Assembly: GCA_030248225.1 (NCBI GenBank)
Contig: JASANE010028542.1
Span: forward strand, 79,563 to 143,562
Origin: Trileptium ribeirensis
Lineage: Eukaryota > Nematoda > Enoplea > Enoplida > Thoracostomopsidae
DNA length: 64,000 nt
Direction of reading: 5' to 3'
Positions 11,299-23,049 of this stretch are shown here, piece after piece. The translations under genes and the position numbers were made by a program. A model generated the notes under the pieces. That model worked only from the letters and a program-made list of their open reading frames with translations. It was not told where the DNA came from and did not search any database. Numbering within the stretch: position 1 is the first letter of the stretch; the number at the start of each line of letters is the position of its first letter.

Positions 11299-13892
11299 TT
11301 AGACTATCGGGTAAAATTCTTTATATAATTTCCTGAAAACATCGTTATCGTTGATCAATGTGAGATCATCGATATATCTGTAGGTATTATGAAAGGGTTC
11401 ACATTGTCGATTCGCAACTTCACATTCTTGAGCAAAAAGTTACTTTCATAATTTGCGTAAACATAAATTACTAATGTATGGGGCAGCGTCAGTACCCATT
11501 GGGATTCCGATGCTTTGTTTGTACGTATACTTTATTACCGAACATGAAAAAAGTCTTCTTAACAAGCATGTCTAGTATGTCAAGTATATCACATATATTT
11601 AAGTAATAGTTTTCCGGCCTGCTATTCTTATTGTAGGTCCAGAAAGTTTTGAATTTGGAAACATATACGAATAAGTTATCATTTTTGTTGAAAGCAACTT
11701 TAAGTTCAAGTTATTTAAGTTTTAACTTTATTTTTTTAAGTTGCTTAAAATTTGTGATTATATCATCATGCGGGAGAGTGGTATATAGCGTAGTAAAATC
11801 ATAAGTGTTGATAGTTCGAAATTGCATATCCGATTTAGATAATCAAATTTCTCCAGAATTTTATGGTTACTGTTAATGATCCAGCCTAGTTTGTGCCAGT
11901 ACTTTTTTTAGGGTGTTACCGCGTTTGTTTAGTTTGCAGTGTTTAGTGTGTAGGAAGTTCTAGGTCACAATCATGTGTTTGTATATCGAATCTTTGATTA
12001 ATCCTTATCAAGTGCTTAATTACCGACTGTTTTGGTAGATTAATTTTTTCATAGGTTGTATGTATATCCATTGACCTTGCGTTCCAGTTCCTGTCGAATC
12101 TGTTCGATATAGATTTTTCTTGCATATGAAAGAGTAGTTTTGGTAGCTTTATCAGTCACAGTAATAACACACACTTTTCTTTTAAATTTTTAGCGTATTA
12201 CTGGTTCTTAAATTAAGAAAATCCTGATAAATCCCATGAGAAGAATCGACTAAATTGTGTCTAGTCTTAAACCAACATTGTCCATGAATATTTTAGCCCA
12301 GTTATCAAGAATTTCTGATGGTATATCTGTCCTGGATTTTGCTAGATCACAATACAGATTAATATCAGAAGAGAGACTATTGAGAAATTTATCTGGACAA
12401 AAAATATCATTACACCTGTACTTCGAACTTTCTTAAAAATGTTTCGTAATCCTTTATCATGAACAATATCTAGATCACCGCAAATAACGTGTCCATAATG
12501 GTAGTTTGCTAATGGGTTTGAAGCACAGGTACAACTAATGCTTTCAGCAATATTGTCCGCATTACTTACAAATGGTATTTCTATAGTTGAAAATAAGAGA
12601 GCATAAGGGTTTGTTATATTTGAAGGAAACAACAGATTTTATACGTTTCTTATTTTTTTATCGACATGAAAATTAACAGGCCAATAGTCGACCATTTCAG
12701 GTTGTTTCATTATTTTATTAAGCCAAAAAAATCGTGAAAAATTCTATGTTTAAAATTTATGACCATGTATTGTTTATCTTTATTATAGGATCCAGGTTTT
12801 TTTAAAGTTAATTCATATTTATAGTCTATAAGGTCAGACAAAATACTTTTAACAGATTCGGGTAATTGACAACTGGGGTCTGAAAAAGTGCTAAGTAGGG
12901 TGGCTATATTTCTATTACTACTGTTTAACACAGTGTTTATTATTCTACGTTTAAAAGATATACAGTCACTTCCGTGAGCGGAGTACAGGTCCTCAGCAAT
13001 ATTCATCTCGATATAGTTTGCGAATACTGCTACCCCGTCTTGGTCCACTTTTCTTTGTTCATTTACTGTGAAATTTGAGAAAACTAGGATTACGTATTAC
13101 GAAGATTGAAAAAGATGGATTTTTTCATCTATTTCTACGAACTTATATATCGTTCAGGCCGTAAGGTAGTTTGCTACAGAGTCTACCTATCCAGAAGGAT
13201 TCACGCGAGCGTCTGTATTTATTACTGTAGCGTCTGTATGTAATTTATATTGGGGTTCGAGGCTGTCTTCAATTTTTTCAATGATCTGGACTCTCATATC
13301 GGAAGGTTAACATACGCCATTGTTGAAATGGTCAACCAGGGTTTTACTACGTTTGTTATTATTTTTCAAAACAGCATTTTTATGCTCCCTGAAACGTTCT
13401 TTGAGTGATCTACGGGTTTCGCCTATATACTGTATATTGCATTTAGCGCATGAAATTAAATATATAATATCTCTAGTTTCACAGTTTTGTAGTATGTTTA
13501 GAGGTTGTGTGTGCATTGGTAATGTAATCAAATATTTGGAAACAATTTTTATAGAAAGCCGTTGAAAGTTTTGGGCCAGGCTGTACATGTTGGCACGTAA
13601 GCCAAACTGATTTACAATGGGTATTGAAGGCCTTGTTAGGCATAACTGAGTTATTAGTTGTAGTCTGCTCAAGTCCAGAGTGGCAAAATCGGTCTGAAGT
13701 GGAAGGCCGGGAACGAACTCCCCCATTATGGCCTTCCGGTATAATAGGGCAGGTTGTTTCTGAGATTGTAAGCGCCCCCTGTCTACTTAAAGCCTGCAGT
13801 GTACTAGGGGCCACTATTATTTTTGTACTGTTCATGAATAAAGGGTTGGCATGTTTAAGATAAAGGGTGCCCAAGACCTTTAAAACCACCAA
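11299..13892 (-). pseudogene. Penelope-like retroelement with N-terminal GIY-YIG endonuclease (Naiad-type order)
   Basis: The minus-strand order is endonuclease first, polymerase second. The GIY-YIG part (13.73-13.12 kb) shows RDIIYLISCAKCNIQYIGET, SLKERFREHK and, in another frame, RESFWIGRL with LPYGLND. A middle segment (12.63-12.34 kb) has NYHYGHVICGDLDIV. The reverse transcriptase follows: motif A YDFTTLYTTLPHDD (about 11.8 kb), motif B IGIPMGTDAAPYISNL (about 11.5 kb) and motif C YRYIDDLTLIND (about 11.36 kb), ending at a stop at 11301-11299. At least four frame breaks show it is dead. Canonical Penelope elements carry the endonuclease after the polymerase; the reverse order is the hallmark of the Naiad/Chlamys clade. 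The alternative is two fragments in chance order, made unlikely by the colinear linking segment. Confidence 0.82.
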
Positions 13893-14059
13893 TTATAAGC
13901 GGTGGCCCTAGCCTTTGGATTAAAAAACCCTTGCCCGCAATGACGTATATAGTTAGTAAAGAAAATTGATGCATTTTATTCATATTATGCTGAAAATAAG
14001 TGAAATCTAGAATAAAAAAAGAAGGAGAATATAAAAAAGTAGGAAGCGATTAATAAATA

Positions 14060-14165
14060 AAAATCTGCCGAAACTAAATTTGGGTTTTGGTGGGTTTGGG
14101 TTTGAAATGGTTTTTGGGTGGGTTTGGGCCTGGAAACCTCTTGCGTAGCCTGGGGAACATCAGAC
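14060..14165. repeat. G/T-rich repeat patch
   Basis: A run of GGGTTTGGG- and GGTGGG-type blocks ending GGGCCTGGAAACCTC resembles the patch at 15505-15640 and, more weakly, 2405-2440. Each lies close to an LTR-like copy, suggesting an internal or flanking part of that element. Confidence 0.35.
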
Positions 14166-14189
14166 ACAGAAAACTGTTATATTTTTAAC

Positions 14190-14945
14190 TATTGGTGGGG
14201 TAGGGTTGAAGGGTTATTTTTATGACGGCTATCGGAAGTTAAATGTGGAAGGGAATCGCCACTGAAGAATGTGTAGTTCGAGGTGTGGCCAGTAGTATGC
14301 CAAAGGGATAGTTCGAAGTTCGAATGACACGCGTTCTTTATTTACGTGATCTACGACTATGCTTTAAATGTTGCGCTGCTGTGTGGCTATACTCTAAGCA
14401 CTGCTGGTTCAGAAATGTGAGAACCAAAGATGTAGCAGAAAATGATTAGTAGAATATAAAACGCCAATGCACCATATTTGATATTAACCCGTTACGCTAT
14501 GTTATAGGCACTATTCTAGTACCGTACTAGCACCGTTCTACTTAGACCAAGTTCAATACTCCACCGGTAACTTATGTCTGACTCAACCTCTCTTACTACC
14601 TCAGCCACCTGAGCGCACTGTTCTAGCTAGTTCTGCTTTTGAATTAGTGTTCAGATTAGGTTATTTACTCTTTAATAATCTTCTTTTGAGATTGGTACAA
14701 TCGCCCCCGAGCGCCTAACAGATTGCGTAAAATTTTAGTGATAAAGATTATGGTTTAGGTTAGCTGATACTTTATTACTCCGAACCGGCCCCCGGACGGC
14801 TGGCAGACCAGGTGGTAATGAGGGAATAAGAGATCGCTCGATGTGGTTATCCGAATCCACACCCTGGGTGTACTCACGAAGTTAACCCCACCTGCTAATG
14901 CTCACCCTCGGAGTTCCTCACTCGATACAGACCAAGTTTTTAGAT
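14190..14945. repeat. LTR-like interspersed repeat, copy C
   Basis: It shares ATGACGGCTATCGGAAGTTA, then GAGGTGTGGCCAGTAGTATG, CACGCGTTCTTT and finally CTCACGAAGTTAACCCCA with copy B near 5-6 kb. Divergence is high. No coding remnant adjoins it, so it may be a solo terminal repeat. Confidence 0.45.
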
Positions 14946-17900
14946 ATTACTAAGAGTAATAAATTATCTAGTACGTTACCACTTCTAATACCACTTATTT
15001 GCCACCAAAGTTCCTATATTTTTACAAGGAAGGATATTACTAACATTATTTAATACTTCGGGTTATAATACTTAAGTGCGAAGTCCCAACATTCACTGAT
15101 CCGTCCCGTAAATATGCACCGCCAATTAAAAATAAAATAAGTAACTCTAACACGCTTCGACATAACGCAATTTTTTGCGTAGATAACTCTAGTCCGTTTT
15201 TTAAACACATAAGCCTATAGCGAAACCGTAGACTCCACGAGAAACCCGAACTCTAACCTTAAACATTTACGCCGGCATTAATATAAAGCAACCGCAACTT
15301 TTAAACTAAGATACATTGACTCTGGTAGCTATGTATAAAAATGCTGACACAAAAAAATAAAAATGATGGCGTAATTCTTTTAGCCATCAACTCCAACTCC
15401 ACTCGAACCTAACTGAATAATAATAAAACTAGAAACTAATAACATGCTAGCTAACTAAAGAGATCTGTGCGAAATATGCACATATCTTCACGCAAAAATA
15501 ACAAAATTAAGTATTTAAGAAGTTGGTGGGATAATGGGCCCAAAATCAGAATTTGGTGAAAAGTTTTTGGTTTTAGGTGGGATTCTGAATTGTTTTTAGG
15601 GTGGTTGGGTGGATGTGGGCCGGAAAATCCTTTGTGTTGCATGGTAGCTTCCGACAAAAACAGCAAATCATAAATTTAATGAAAGCAATTACAAATTTGA
15701 AATCCTAGCTATGTAATTGTATTGTTGACTTTATAATCGACGCAATATGAAGCTCCGAGAAGGATAGAATTCGTTCGGAATGCCCATAGCGCAACCACTA
15801 CTTGGACATAGCTAATAGTTGTAAAAGGCAAGCTGAGGGCAATATGTTTGTATCAAAATTATGGGTTACCTAACTGATTATCTTTCTGTTCTTAAAGCTC
15901 TTCGTTTGGTACAAAAATTGTGTATCTTCTCGAATGTAGCGTACAAAGTCCACACAATTTCTCCCAACTACCGTTGGGCCTGTAGCCTACGTGGTCCTAG
16001 CGGTGTTTAGTCCCACCGTAGATTACACACGACTAACAGTTGGTTACTACGATATTTCACAATGCGAGCACCACGGACTATTTATTTTACGAGCTTATTC
16101 CTAAGGTCTTAACTTGTAACACTAATAATTCAGACAGTTTATTTCACACACTATAACAAACTACAAACTCTACACACAGTAAAACAAATAAACGGCTGAA
16201 CCGTACTCAACTTGATTGCACAACTTCTGAGGCCGACTGAGGCCCTGATCTAACTGCGTAACCACTTAAATACCCGAGTTATATGTTTACTCCCAATTTT
16301 CTCCTTATTGATTTCTCAAAGTGATCGAAATTACGTAATAAATTTTCCAAGTTTTACTCTGGTTCCACTCCCCTAAAATTCCCTCTTAAACCTAAGTGAA
16401 TTTTAGTCGTTAGAGAATGCGTTTCTATGAATTTTCCCGAATTCTTAAGTATAAACAAAATTTAAGATTTTATGCGAAAATCCAGCAGATACACATACAC
16501 ATATCCGCTAATGTAGGCCTAATGCTTAAGGCACCCAACCCTTACACTCAAACCCGATACATTTACAACATATGGCATAGACTCACATGAAACTCTCTTA
16601 TTTCTGTTTCTCCTGAAATCTCTCTCGAAATTAGCTAAGTTTTAAATTTGCTCCTACAAACTATAGAAAATTTTTAACCTGCAATAGTACATATATTCCA
16701 GCACACAGAAAGCTTATCTAAACACTCATACATACATAAATACAGCACTTATATACATTGTTTCGATACACAATAAATTCATAACTTATTCATATGTAAT
16801 TACACATCTCGTATAGATATATACATATACAATACAAATACTTTTGTGTACAACATTTTATAACAACAATGTAGACCGTAAACACACAATAAATGTATTG
16901 CACAGATGATAAACAAAAAACAAAAAATAAGGTACAATACATCGTTACATTACCCCCTCCACCATCTAAAAATATGTCCCCAAATTTTCCTAACTTTTAG
17001 ACTATAACCTTTTTTGCATAGAAAGAAACATTAACCATATTCAATACAGCAATCAATCATCGATTAACCTAATCAAAATATTCATTCAAAAATACAATCA
17101 ACGAATCCATCCATAAAACCAAACATTCATTATTCAACAATTTTTTTATAATGGTAAGGATCTTATATTAACAAAATTGTCTTTTTTGACCATTGTCCAT
17201 TGGCTATCAAGTTGAAACCAATTAACCATCACACTATTATCCACCATCGCCATGCTGCACCATATCAACCCGAAATCGCGATAATCGCTCTTTATAAAAG
17301 TTTACACCTTCCCGATAGATATATCGTGGCCACAATATACGCACGTAGTAATTAACCCAACCACCACGAACATGAGATTATCGGAAAATAATGTGGTGTA
17401 GATACCGGCCTATTTACCAGTGACCGCAGGAAAAGTAATCTAGTTGGCCAACACTCGCGTTTACAAATACTTGAATGTTTGACGGTAGGTACAATCACTA
17501 ATCATCACAGACAACCATCATTTGTACACAATACAACAGCATGATATCAATTTAGATTTCACGATCATTGTCACATAAAACACGCAAACAAAAATACACA
17601 CTAAGATAAATGTATAGCTAAAATGATACTTTTGCGTAATAATTTACAATAGTGCCATTCATTATTATGTATATTAACTTGTATACCAAACCAACCTATA
17701 GCAGGTAGATACTTTCATTTGTAATGAAACTTAAAACACATTGCGGTTAAAATTCAAACTTTATATTTTTTATGCTGCTTATATGATGTGAAATACTCAT
17801 CTATTACTTAAAATTTGTGTCACTTGTTATAACACAAATTTTTGAATTTAAATTATATTACACATTTATCGAAATACTCCTATATTTACATATGACATTA

Positions 17901-18780
17901 TTTCAAATATATGTACAACACAGAAATGCTCACACCTTTTTGTTCAAAAATTAACGGTTACGATAATCTTAGTGCGTTAAGGAGTTTCTAGCTGATTTTC
18001 TTTGTAAGAAAATTCTACTAACTCAGTCATGACTTGCCAATGCGATATTTAGTGTAAGCTAATCATAAAAATAAAAAGTTCTCTTTTTTTCTGGAAATGT
18101 TCGCTTGCTTGGGCTTTGAAAAGCATTGATTTTATAATAACGAGAAAAATAAATTCAAAAATATTTTTCACTTGGCACGAAACGGCCGACCCGGGAATAT
18201 AGAAAAAGGAAATTTTTATTTAATAGACTTTACATAGTTCGTCATCATCTTGACTTCTGTATTGATCAATATACGACAGTTACCTTATTGATTTTTTAAA
18301 TATATATATTAGCAGCATTTGTCATACGCCGAGTATTGTTTCCTAACAGATTCGAACAATTTGTTTATTGGGATGTAGTAAAATCTGTTCATACATAAAA
18401 ATGTTTGCAGGCCGGCTGATGTTAGTTCTTTTTTATTAAAATTGGCGTTGATTTATTGCTCGGTTTCGGTGTGAGAATAGCATCGCTTTCGGCAGAACAT
18501 GTGGTGGTCGTGTCTTATAAAACGATATGTTTGTGAGTAACAGTATATTGTTGCTCTATTATACATTGCAGCGCAAACGTGCATTCATTCCAATTTATAA
18601 CTTCTAAACTGCGGAGTGCAGGCACATAACTTGGCTGAGAACAATAATATTTTTTTGCAAAAACTATATTGATGTACCTTTTTTATTAGACAGCTGCCAA
18701 AGCAGCGATAAATATTGTTTTTTATATCACGACATGTTAGTATAAAACTTTCCATTTGTCAAAAATTTGACGAAATATGC
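14946..18780. other. No gene; AT-rich DNA with a G/T-rich repeat patch
   Basis: The only structure I can support is the G/T-rich patch at 15505-15640 (blocks GGTGGG, GGGTGGTTGGGTGGATGTGG). The rest, including the TACATA-rich stretch around 16.7-17.0 kb, has no coherent open frame, tandem array or RNA gene that I can see. Confidence 0.3.
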
Positions 18781-18784
18781 CGAG

Positions 18785-18945
18785 GCACACAGGGACATTG
18801 CACCCCGTGTGTCACATTATATAGATGTAAACGATACACAGGGACTTTATACCCCCTATGTGTCAAATTTCTAAAGTATAGGCACACGAGGATTAATTCC
18901 CCTCGCGTGTCTTTTATGTATTGAAGCAGCGACACAGGGAAGACC
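18785..18945. repeat. Tandem ~48-bp repeat, each unit an imperfect hairpin
   Basis: Four starts of ACACAGGG or ACACGAGG occur at 18787, 18836, 18884 and 18932, so the period is 49, 48 and 48. In the first three units the motif is followed after about 8-12 bases by a partly complementary CCCC...GTGTC. The third unit changes both sides (CACACGAGG with CCTCGCGTG), so pairing is retained while the sequence varies. The fourth unit runs into homopolymer-rich DNA and is broken. Confidence 0.6.
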
Positions 18946-19380
18946 AAAGGGGAAAAAAATCCCCCCGGGGGGCCCCCCTGGGTTACCAAAGGGGGGGGGA
19001 GGAGGACGGTGGGGCTCCTATAAAAAGAGAGACCAGACATAATACCTCAACGTGCCAGGGTTTAATATGAAAAAGAATATAGCACACGACAGAGGAAAGG
19101 GAAAAGCCACAACACACACACATGCGAACACAAAAAAGGACTCATAAAAGGAGCAAGTGAAAGACCAACTGTGGACCACGAATGCACGGGACTGGCTACA
19201 CGGGGTAAATCCACAGATACAAAGACGTACGGGAAGGCGACGAAAGGGGTGGCCAGTAAAGAAGAAGACAATACGAAAAAAAAAAACATAAAAATACAGG
19301 GACGGAGAAAGGGGGAACGGGGCTTGGGTTCCTATCTTTTTTTTTTTATTCTCTCTCCCCTGCATTGTTTATATGTAATA
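18946..19380. other. Homopolymer-rich, low-complexity stretch
   Basis: Runs of C, G, A and T dominate, including a palindromic C6-G6-C6 block near 18961-18978, a nine-G run near 18989, and T- and A-runs near 19277 and 19338. Open frames here (for example 19018-19365 minus) are Phe/Leu-rich translations of low-complexity sequence and not credible genes. Such sequence often marks poorly resolved assembly. Confidence 0.45.
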
Positions 19381-20920
19381 ACCGGTGACGCAGCTGCATG
19401 GCGCAACTTCCTAACACCATGCCCATACGACCCCGGCTATCGTAACCTCAAGGGTGGACCGTGAATACTAAATTTTGAACCTATTCTTGGTCAGACCCAA
19501 GAAGCTACGGAGCTTAGCAGGCCGCAGGCGCGCTTCACGGGGTGTGTTCGGACCCCGCCCGAAGGGTTGCGCACGTGTCTAGTATCGGGTATGATTTCTG
19601 AGGTCCCCCAGGGAGGCTAGCACCGACACCTGCTCGCAGGTCATGGAGCTTAGCCGCTATTCCCTATCTTAGACTCATCGGAAGTTGTTAAATTCTATTT
19701 TGGCGTAGTGAGTTTTGAAATAAAACATGAAAATGTCCCTAGAAATTTGAAGCTCAAGCTGATCTGCTCCGGTAAAATCACGGTATGCTCCGTGTTAGAG
19801 CATTGACCTATGTGGCCCCCACAGGGTTCCGACGAGCCCTGAGTGTTTAGTGTCGGATTATCAATGGCGTGGCCTGCACTTATCAGTAAATTCTAGGCAA
19901 GCGTACTGGTCCTTTGACCCGTGAAAGTTTTAACTCATTTAAATCAAATGTGTTCCTAACAAGTTTTGAGCATTGGTCATACATTAATAAACTTTTGCTC
20001 GTGTTATCCGGTTGTCTCCACGGAGCGTAAACAATGGTGACAGAAGGCTCTGCTCGCCAGTGCTTGTGACATTCTCGCCCACAAGCCATGACGGACAGCG
20101 CCTGCTCGTCCGAGCGGACAAACCAAACAAAAAGCTTCCTATCGTCTCAATGTCAAGAAAGACTACAGTCGGCGTGTCAAGATACAATGTTTATTTACAT
20201 GATCAATGTTTATTGCCGGGACGAGTGCCTATGAACGCTAACGGGTCCGAACTAAGCGCAGACTCGTGGGGTTTAGCTGCAACTTACAGGGGTCTCTTCA
20301 GAAGAAGCACGCACGAACAGTGGGCAGCGAGCGGGCAGTGCATGGATTGGAGCGGAAAGATACTCGCCAAATTGCGAACTAGGGGCGGTTATCCCTGCTT
20401 CACTCAATGCTATCGAACGACTCAGCTATGCAGCGCACTAAGCAGGGGCCCTAGAGTGCTTCAGATAACGCTCCTAAATGCAGGTCGCTCGGGGCGACGA
20501 CTACTCAAGCAGGCGGGGAAGACACAATGCTCAGGACTGAATACACCAGCTCGACAGCCTAGCCGGAAAGGGGGCACATAAAGGGACATTGACTCCGAGT
20601 GTTCATCCTTTAGGCAAGTTCACATTGGTGCCTCGGTATAAATTTGCCCTATAATGTTTGGTGTCCTTACCTACCTAGTAAGACGACTGACTGAACAAGT
20701 GGGGGGCGAATTAATCCTGTTTTCAGGGTGGTAGGGACCGGCCGGGATGCGAAACGGCTCTGGACAGTTCCCTAACCTGGTCTCGGGGCTGTTTTATTGT
20801 TATCTGAGACCGGGGCGAGCGGTCCCGGACACTTCGGCGTCTTTTGGTTTGTCCTTGGTTATCGGCCTTCTGCCTCTCTCTAACGATGCCTTTTTCTCGT
20901 TTCACTGCGTTATTGCAGTG
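19381..20920. other. GC-richer block unlike its surroundings
   Basis: About 1.5 kb of visibly higher G+C than the AT-rich DNA on both sides, bordered by homopolymer-rich sequence on the left and by a tRNA-like element and a low-complexity tract on the right. I recognise no rRNA, transposase or host gene. It could be an unrecognised repeat, an LTR, or DNA misjoined from elsewhere. Confidence 0.4.
20012..20581 (+). CDS. Possible 189-codon open frame, unrecognised
   Basis: The longest frame in the GC-richer block. The predicted peptide is basic and Cys- and Arg-containing, with no signal peptide, membrane helix or known motif. Minus-strand frames overlap it, as expected by chance in GC-richer DNA. 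No introns, partner genes or family resemblance support it, so it is listed only because it is the largest uninterrupted frame of this block. Confidence 0.12.
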   Translation: MSPRSVNNGDRRLCSPVLVTFSPTSHDGQRLLVRADKPNKKLPIVSMSRKTTVGVSRYNVYLHDQCLLPGRVPMNANGSELSADSWGLAATYRGLFRRSTHEQWAASGQCMDWSGKILAKLRTRGGYPCFTQCYRTTQLCSALSRGPRVLQITLLNAGRSGRRLLKQAGKTQCSGLNTPARQPSRKGGT

Positions 20921-20921
20921 T

Positions 20922-20947
20922 CTCAACTGCAGTGTACTGCAGTTGAG
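20922..20947. repeat. Perfect 11-bp inverted repeat with 4-base loop
   Basis: CTCAACTGCAG and its exact reverse complement CTGCAGTTGAG are separated by TGTA. It lies about 40 bases upstream of the tRNA-like A box. It may be a hairpin of a mobile element end or a terminator-like structure; the function is not known. Confidence 0.7.
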
Positions 20948-20974
20948 TTATTATCGACTCAATAACAAAAGTCG

Positions 20975-21060
20975 ATGTGTTCTTGTGGCTGAATGGTTAA
21001 GACATGCAAAAACTGCAGCGGACTTGAATTCTCCGTGCAGGTTCAATTAAAAAAATTAAA
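20975..21060 (+). repeat. tRNA-Ser-derived sequence with A-rich tail (SINE-like or tRNA pseudogene)
   Basis: GTGGCTGAATGGTTAAGAC matches the D-arm and A box of class II tRNAs, GGACTTGAATTC resembles the anticodon arm of tRNA-Ser(UGA), and GTGCAGGTTCAAT matches the T arm and B box. The A and B boxes are about 55 bases apart. A 3' acceptor half is missing: the T arm runs directly into an A-rich tract. That layout fits the head of a tRNA-derived SINE or a broken tRNA gene; a working tRNA is excluded. Confidence 0.42.
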
Positions 21061-21196
21061 AAATAATAATATAAAAAAATAAAAAAAAAAAAAATAATAA
21101 AAAAAAACTCATAAACCCAACGAGAGAACTTAAAACCTAAAAAGCAAACAACACACAACAAACACCAACAACAACACCACTAAAACCCAAACCCAC
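21050..21196. other. Low-complexity A/C-rich tract at the palindrome edge
   Basis: A-rich sequence gives way to AAC/CAACA-rich sequence that stops abruptly where the inverted duplication begins (21197). It could be a SINE tail, a microsatellite or low-quality consensus at an artificial join. Confidence 0.5.
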
Positions 21197-22925
21197 CGCG
21201 CAAAATTCACAAATCTCGGCAATAATGCCGTGAGTAAACTTAACCGACTTAATGAAACTAATAATCATCGCGGAACTGTTATTGGCGGATTGCAAATCGC
21301 TACTTCTGGGCTAGCAATGAATCGAATCCCCTTTCTTACTTGTTTCTTACGATGGATGTGGATTTCACATCGGATTTTACAAAATAGGATAGTTAGTGGA
21401 CATAGGTTAAGTTTAGTCGCGCATAGGACAAGCTACTCGTTTCAGCAAAATCAGGTAAAAACGGACAGCCTCCACTGAAACAAAATAACCGCTCAAAAAT
21501 TTCCTAAAAAGTTAACAGTGTTCCAATTCTTCAAGGGAATAACTTAAGAAGATGAAAAACCCACAGTTTAATGTACGGCTAACTAAGAAGAAAATCAACA
21601 TAAAAACTAAATAAATGTGGAAAAGAAGATAACCAATGTCATCGAACATTAATGAACATCGTCCGGAAAGTGGTGTTCTCAACTCAAGAATTTGACGACA
21701 TTCTTACAATAGGTGCAACGTGATATTACAAGAATGTTCTCTCTGCAGTTTACGAGAAAGCATTGACTTAACGATATGCCGGCTCATTATTTTGCTGCTG
21801 CAAGCCTATGTGCGAACCAGGTGGCAATCCCCAAATACTTGATGGCCCTGCAACCCATATCTTGGCATCCCTGCTGAGCACACACACACAATTTTAACCC
21901 GTGGCTCAATCGTTTAGCTGGATTCACACAGATTGTTATTAAATATTGGTTGCAATGATGCAGTCAGAAATGTATCCTGATGGCGAACAATTCAAAATTT
22001 AGAACAGTTCAAAAAATTGAAAAAAAAATGAAAAATAAAACAAAATTATCTGAGAGTACCGATGCCACCTCAGTTTACAGTGGCTGGTCCAGGACTCCAT
22101 GTTGCCAAACAATGACCACTAGTGTCGCCGTCCACTTAGAAGGCAACTTCTACACTGGCTGATTTCTGATGTATCTGAACGGCGATTGAAATGTATATGC
22201 ACTCTGACTGCGCAAAGCCATGGCTACTTATTTTATGTAACGAAATAAACACTGTTAAACGAATACTTCTCAGCTGCGAGCCTGTCAACGTAAAGGTCCT
22301 TTTTGTTGTAGGCAGCAGTGACGTTTCAACATTTCTTGATAAACGAAGAGAATAACCTTAGTTATAACTTAATTCCAACACATGTTTAAATATTGCAGTC
22401 GAAAATTACAGTGAGAAATTGTTGTTGTTCATGATTTTAGTGTCTGAAAAAATGTGCGTAATGGAAAAAAGTGGTAAGAACATAGGGTAACCGCTAAATT
22501 ATGTTTGATCTATTTAATTTCTTCTCAATTGAAAACTTCGGGCTGGATCGGACCGGTCCGGTTGCACCTCAATATGCCGCACATATTTGTCGTCGCTAAC
22601 CTGCAAGCACCCCAGCTCAGCTTATCGCAGCCCCGCATGTGTTTAGGTTCGCTCAATTCTCAGTTGGTCAACCTGGCGTTAATTTGAAACTATGGAGAAA
22701 CCACTATGTACTAGATGGTCCACATTATAGCACCACAATGGGTGATAATGTTTGTCACATGAAGACGATACATAGTTCCTCCCTCATGATTCATAAAGAA
22801 TACATCTAGCAGCAACTAAAAAACCAACAAATGCCCCATGACATATTTCCTAGATCGTTACGTAACAACAATCATGTATATAGGCTTCACCCTTCACACC
22901 ACCATATAAACGCAATGATGCATAC

Positions 22926-23049
22926 TTTGGATTTTTTCTTGTGACGTAGCGATTTCGTCTTCCAACTGGCGCTGCTGACGTGTAAACGCTGTCTGCAGCT
23001 TTTCGTTCTCACGCTTGAGCTTACCGATTCCTTTGTCCCGCTGTGATAT
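22926..23049 (-). pseudogene. Antisense copy of coiled-coil exon 5
   Basis: The minus strand encodes the same 124-base exon as 35295-35418, with intact splice borders. Two differences are seen: Gly replaces Glu at codon 7 (DKGIG against DKEIG) and Gln replaces Arg in the TRQ-RQLEDE stretch. Pointing away from the rest of the gene, it cannot join the plus-strand transcript. Confidence 0.9.

Noticed and set aside
18785..18945. CRISPR-like array
   Set aside because: The repeats are imperfect and few, the DNA is clearly eukaryotic and no Cas-type gene is present; it is a hairpin minisatellite.
19018..19464. Phe/Leu-rich frames on the minus strand and an overlapping plus-strand frame
   Set aside because: They are translations of homopolymer-rich sequence and lack any gene-like signature.
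20012..20581. 189-codon plus-strand frame as a genuine host or viral gene
   Set aside because: No family features, overlapping frames on the other strand and location in a GC-richer block where long frames arise by chance; kept only at very low confidence.
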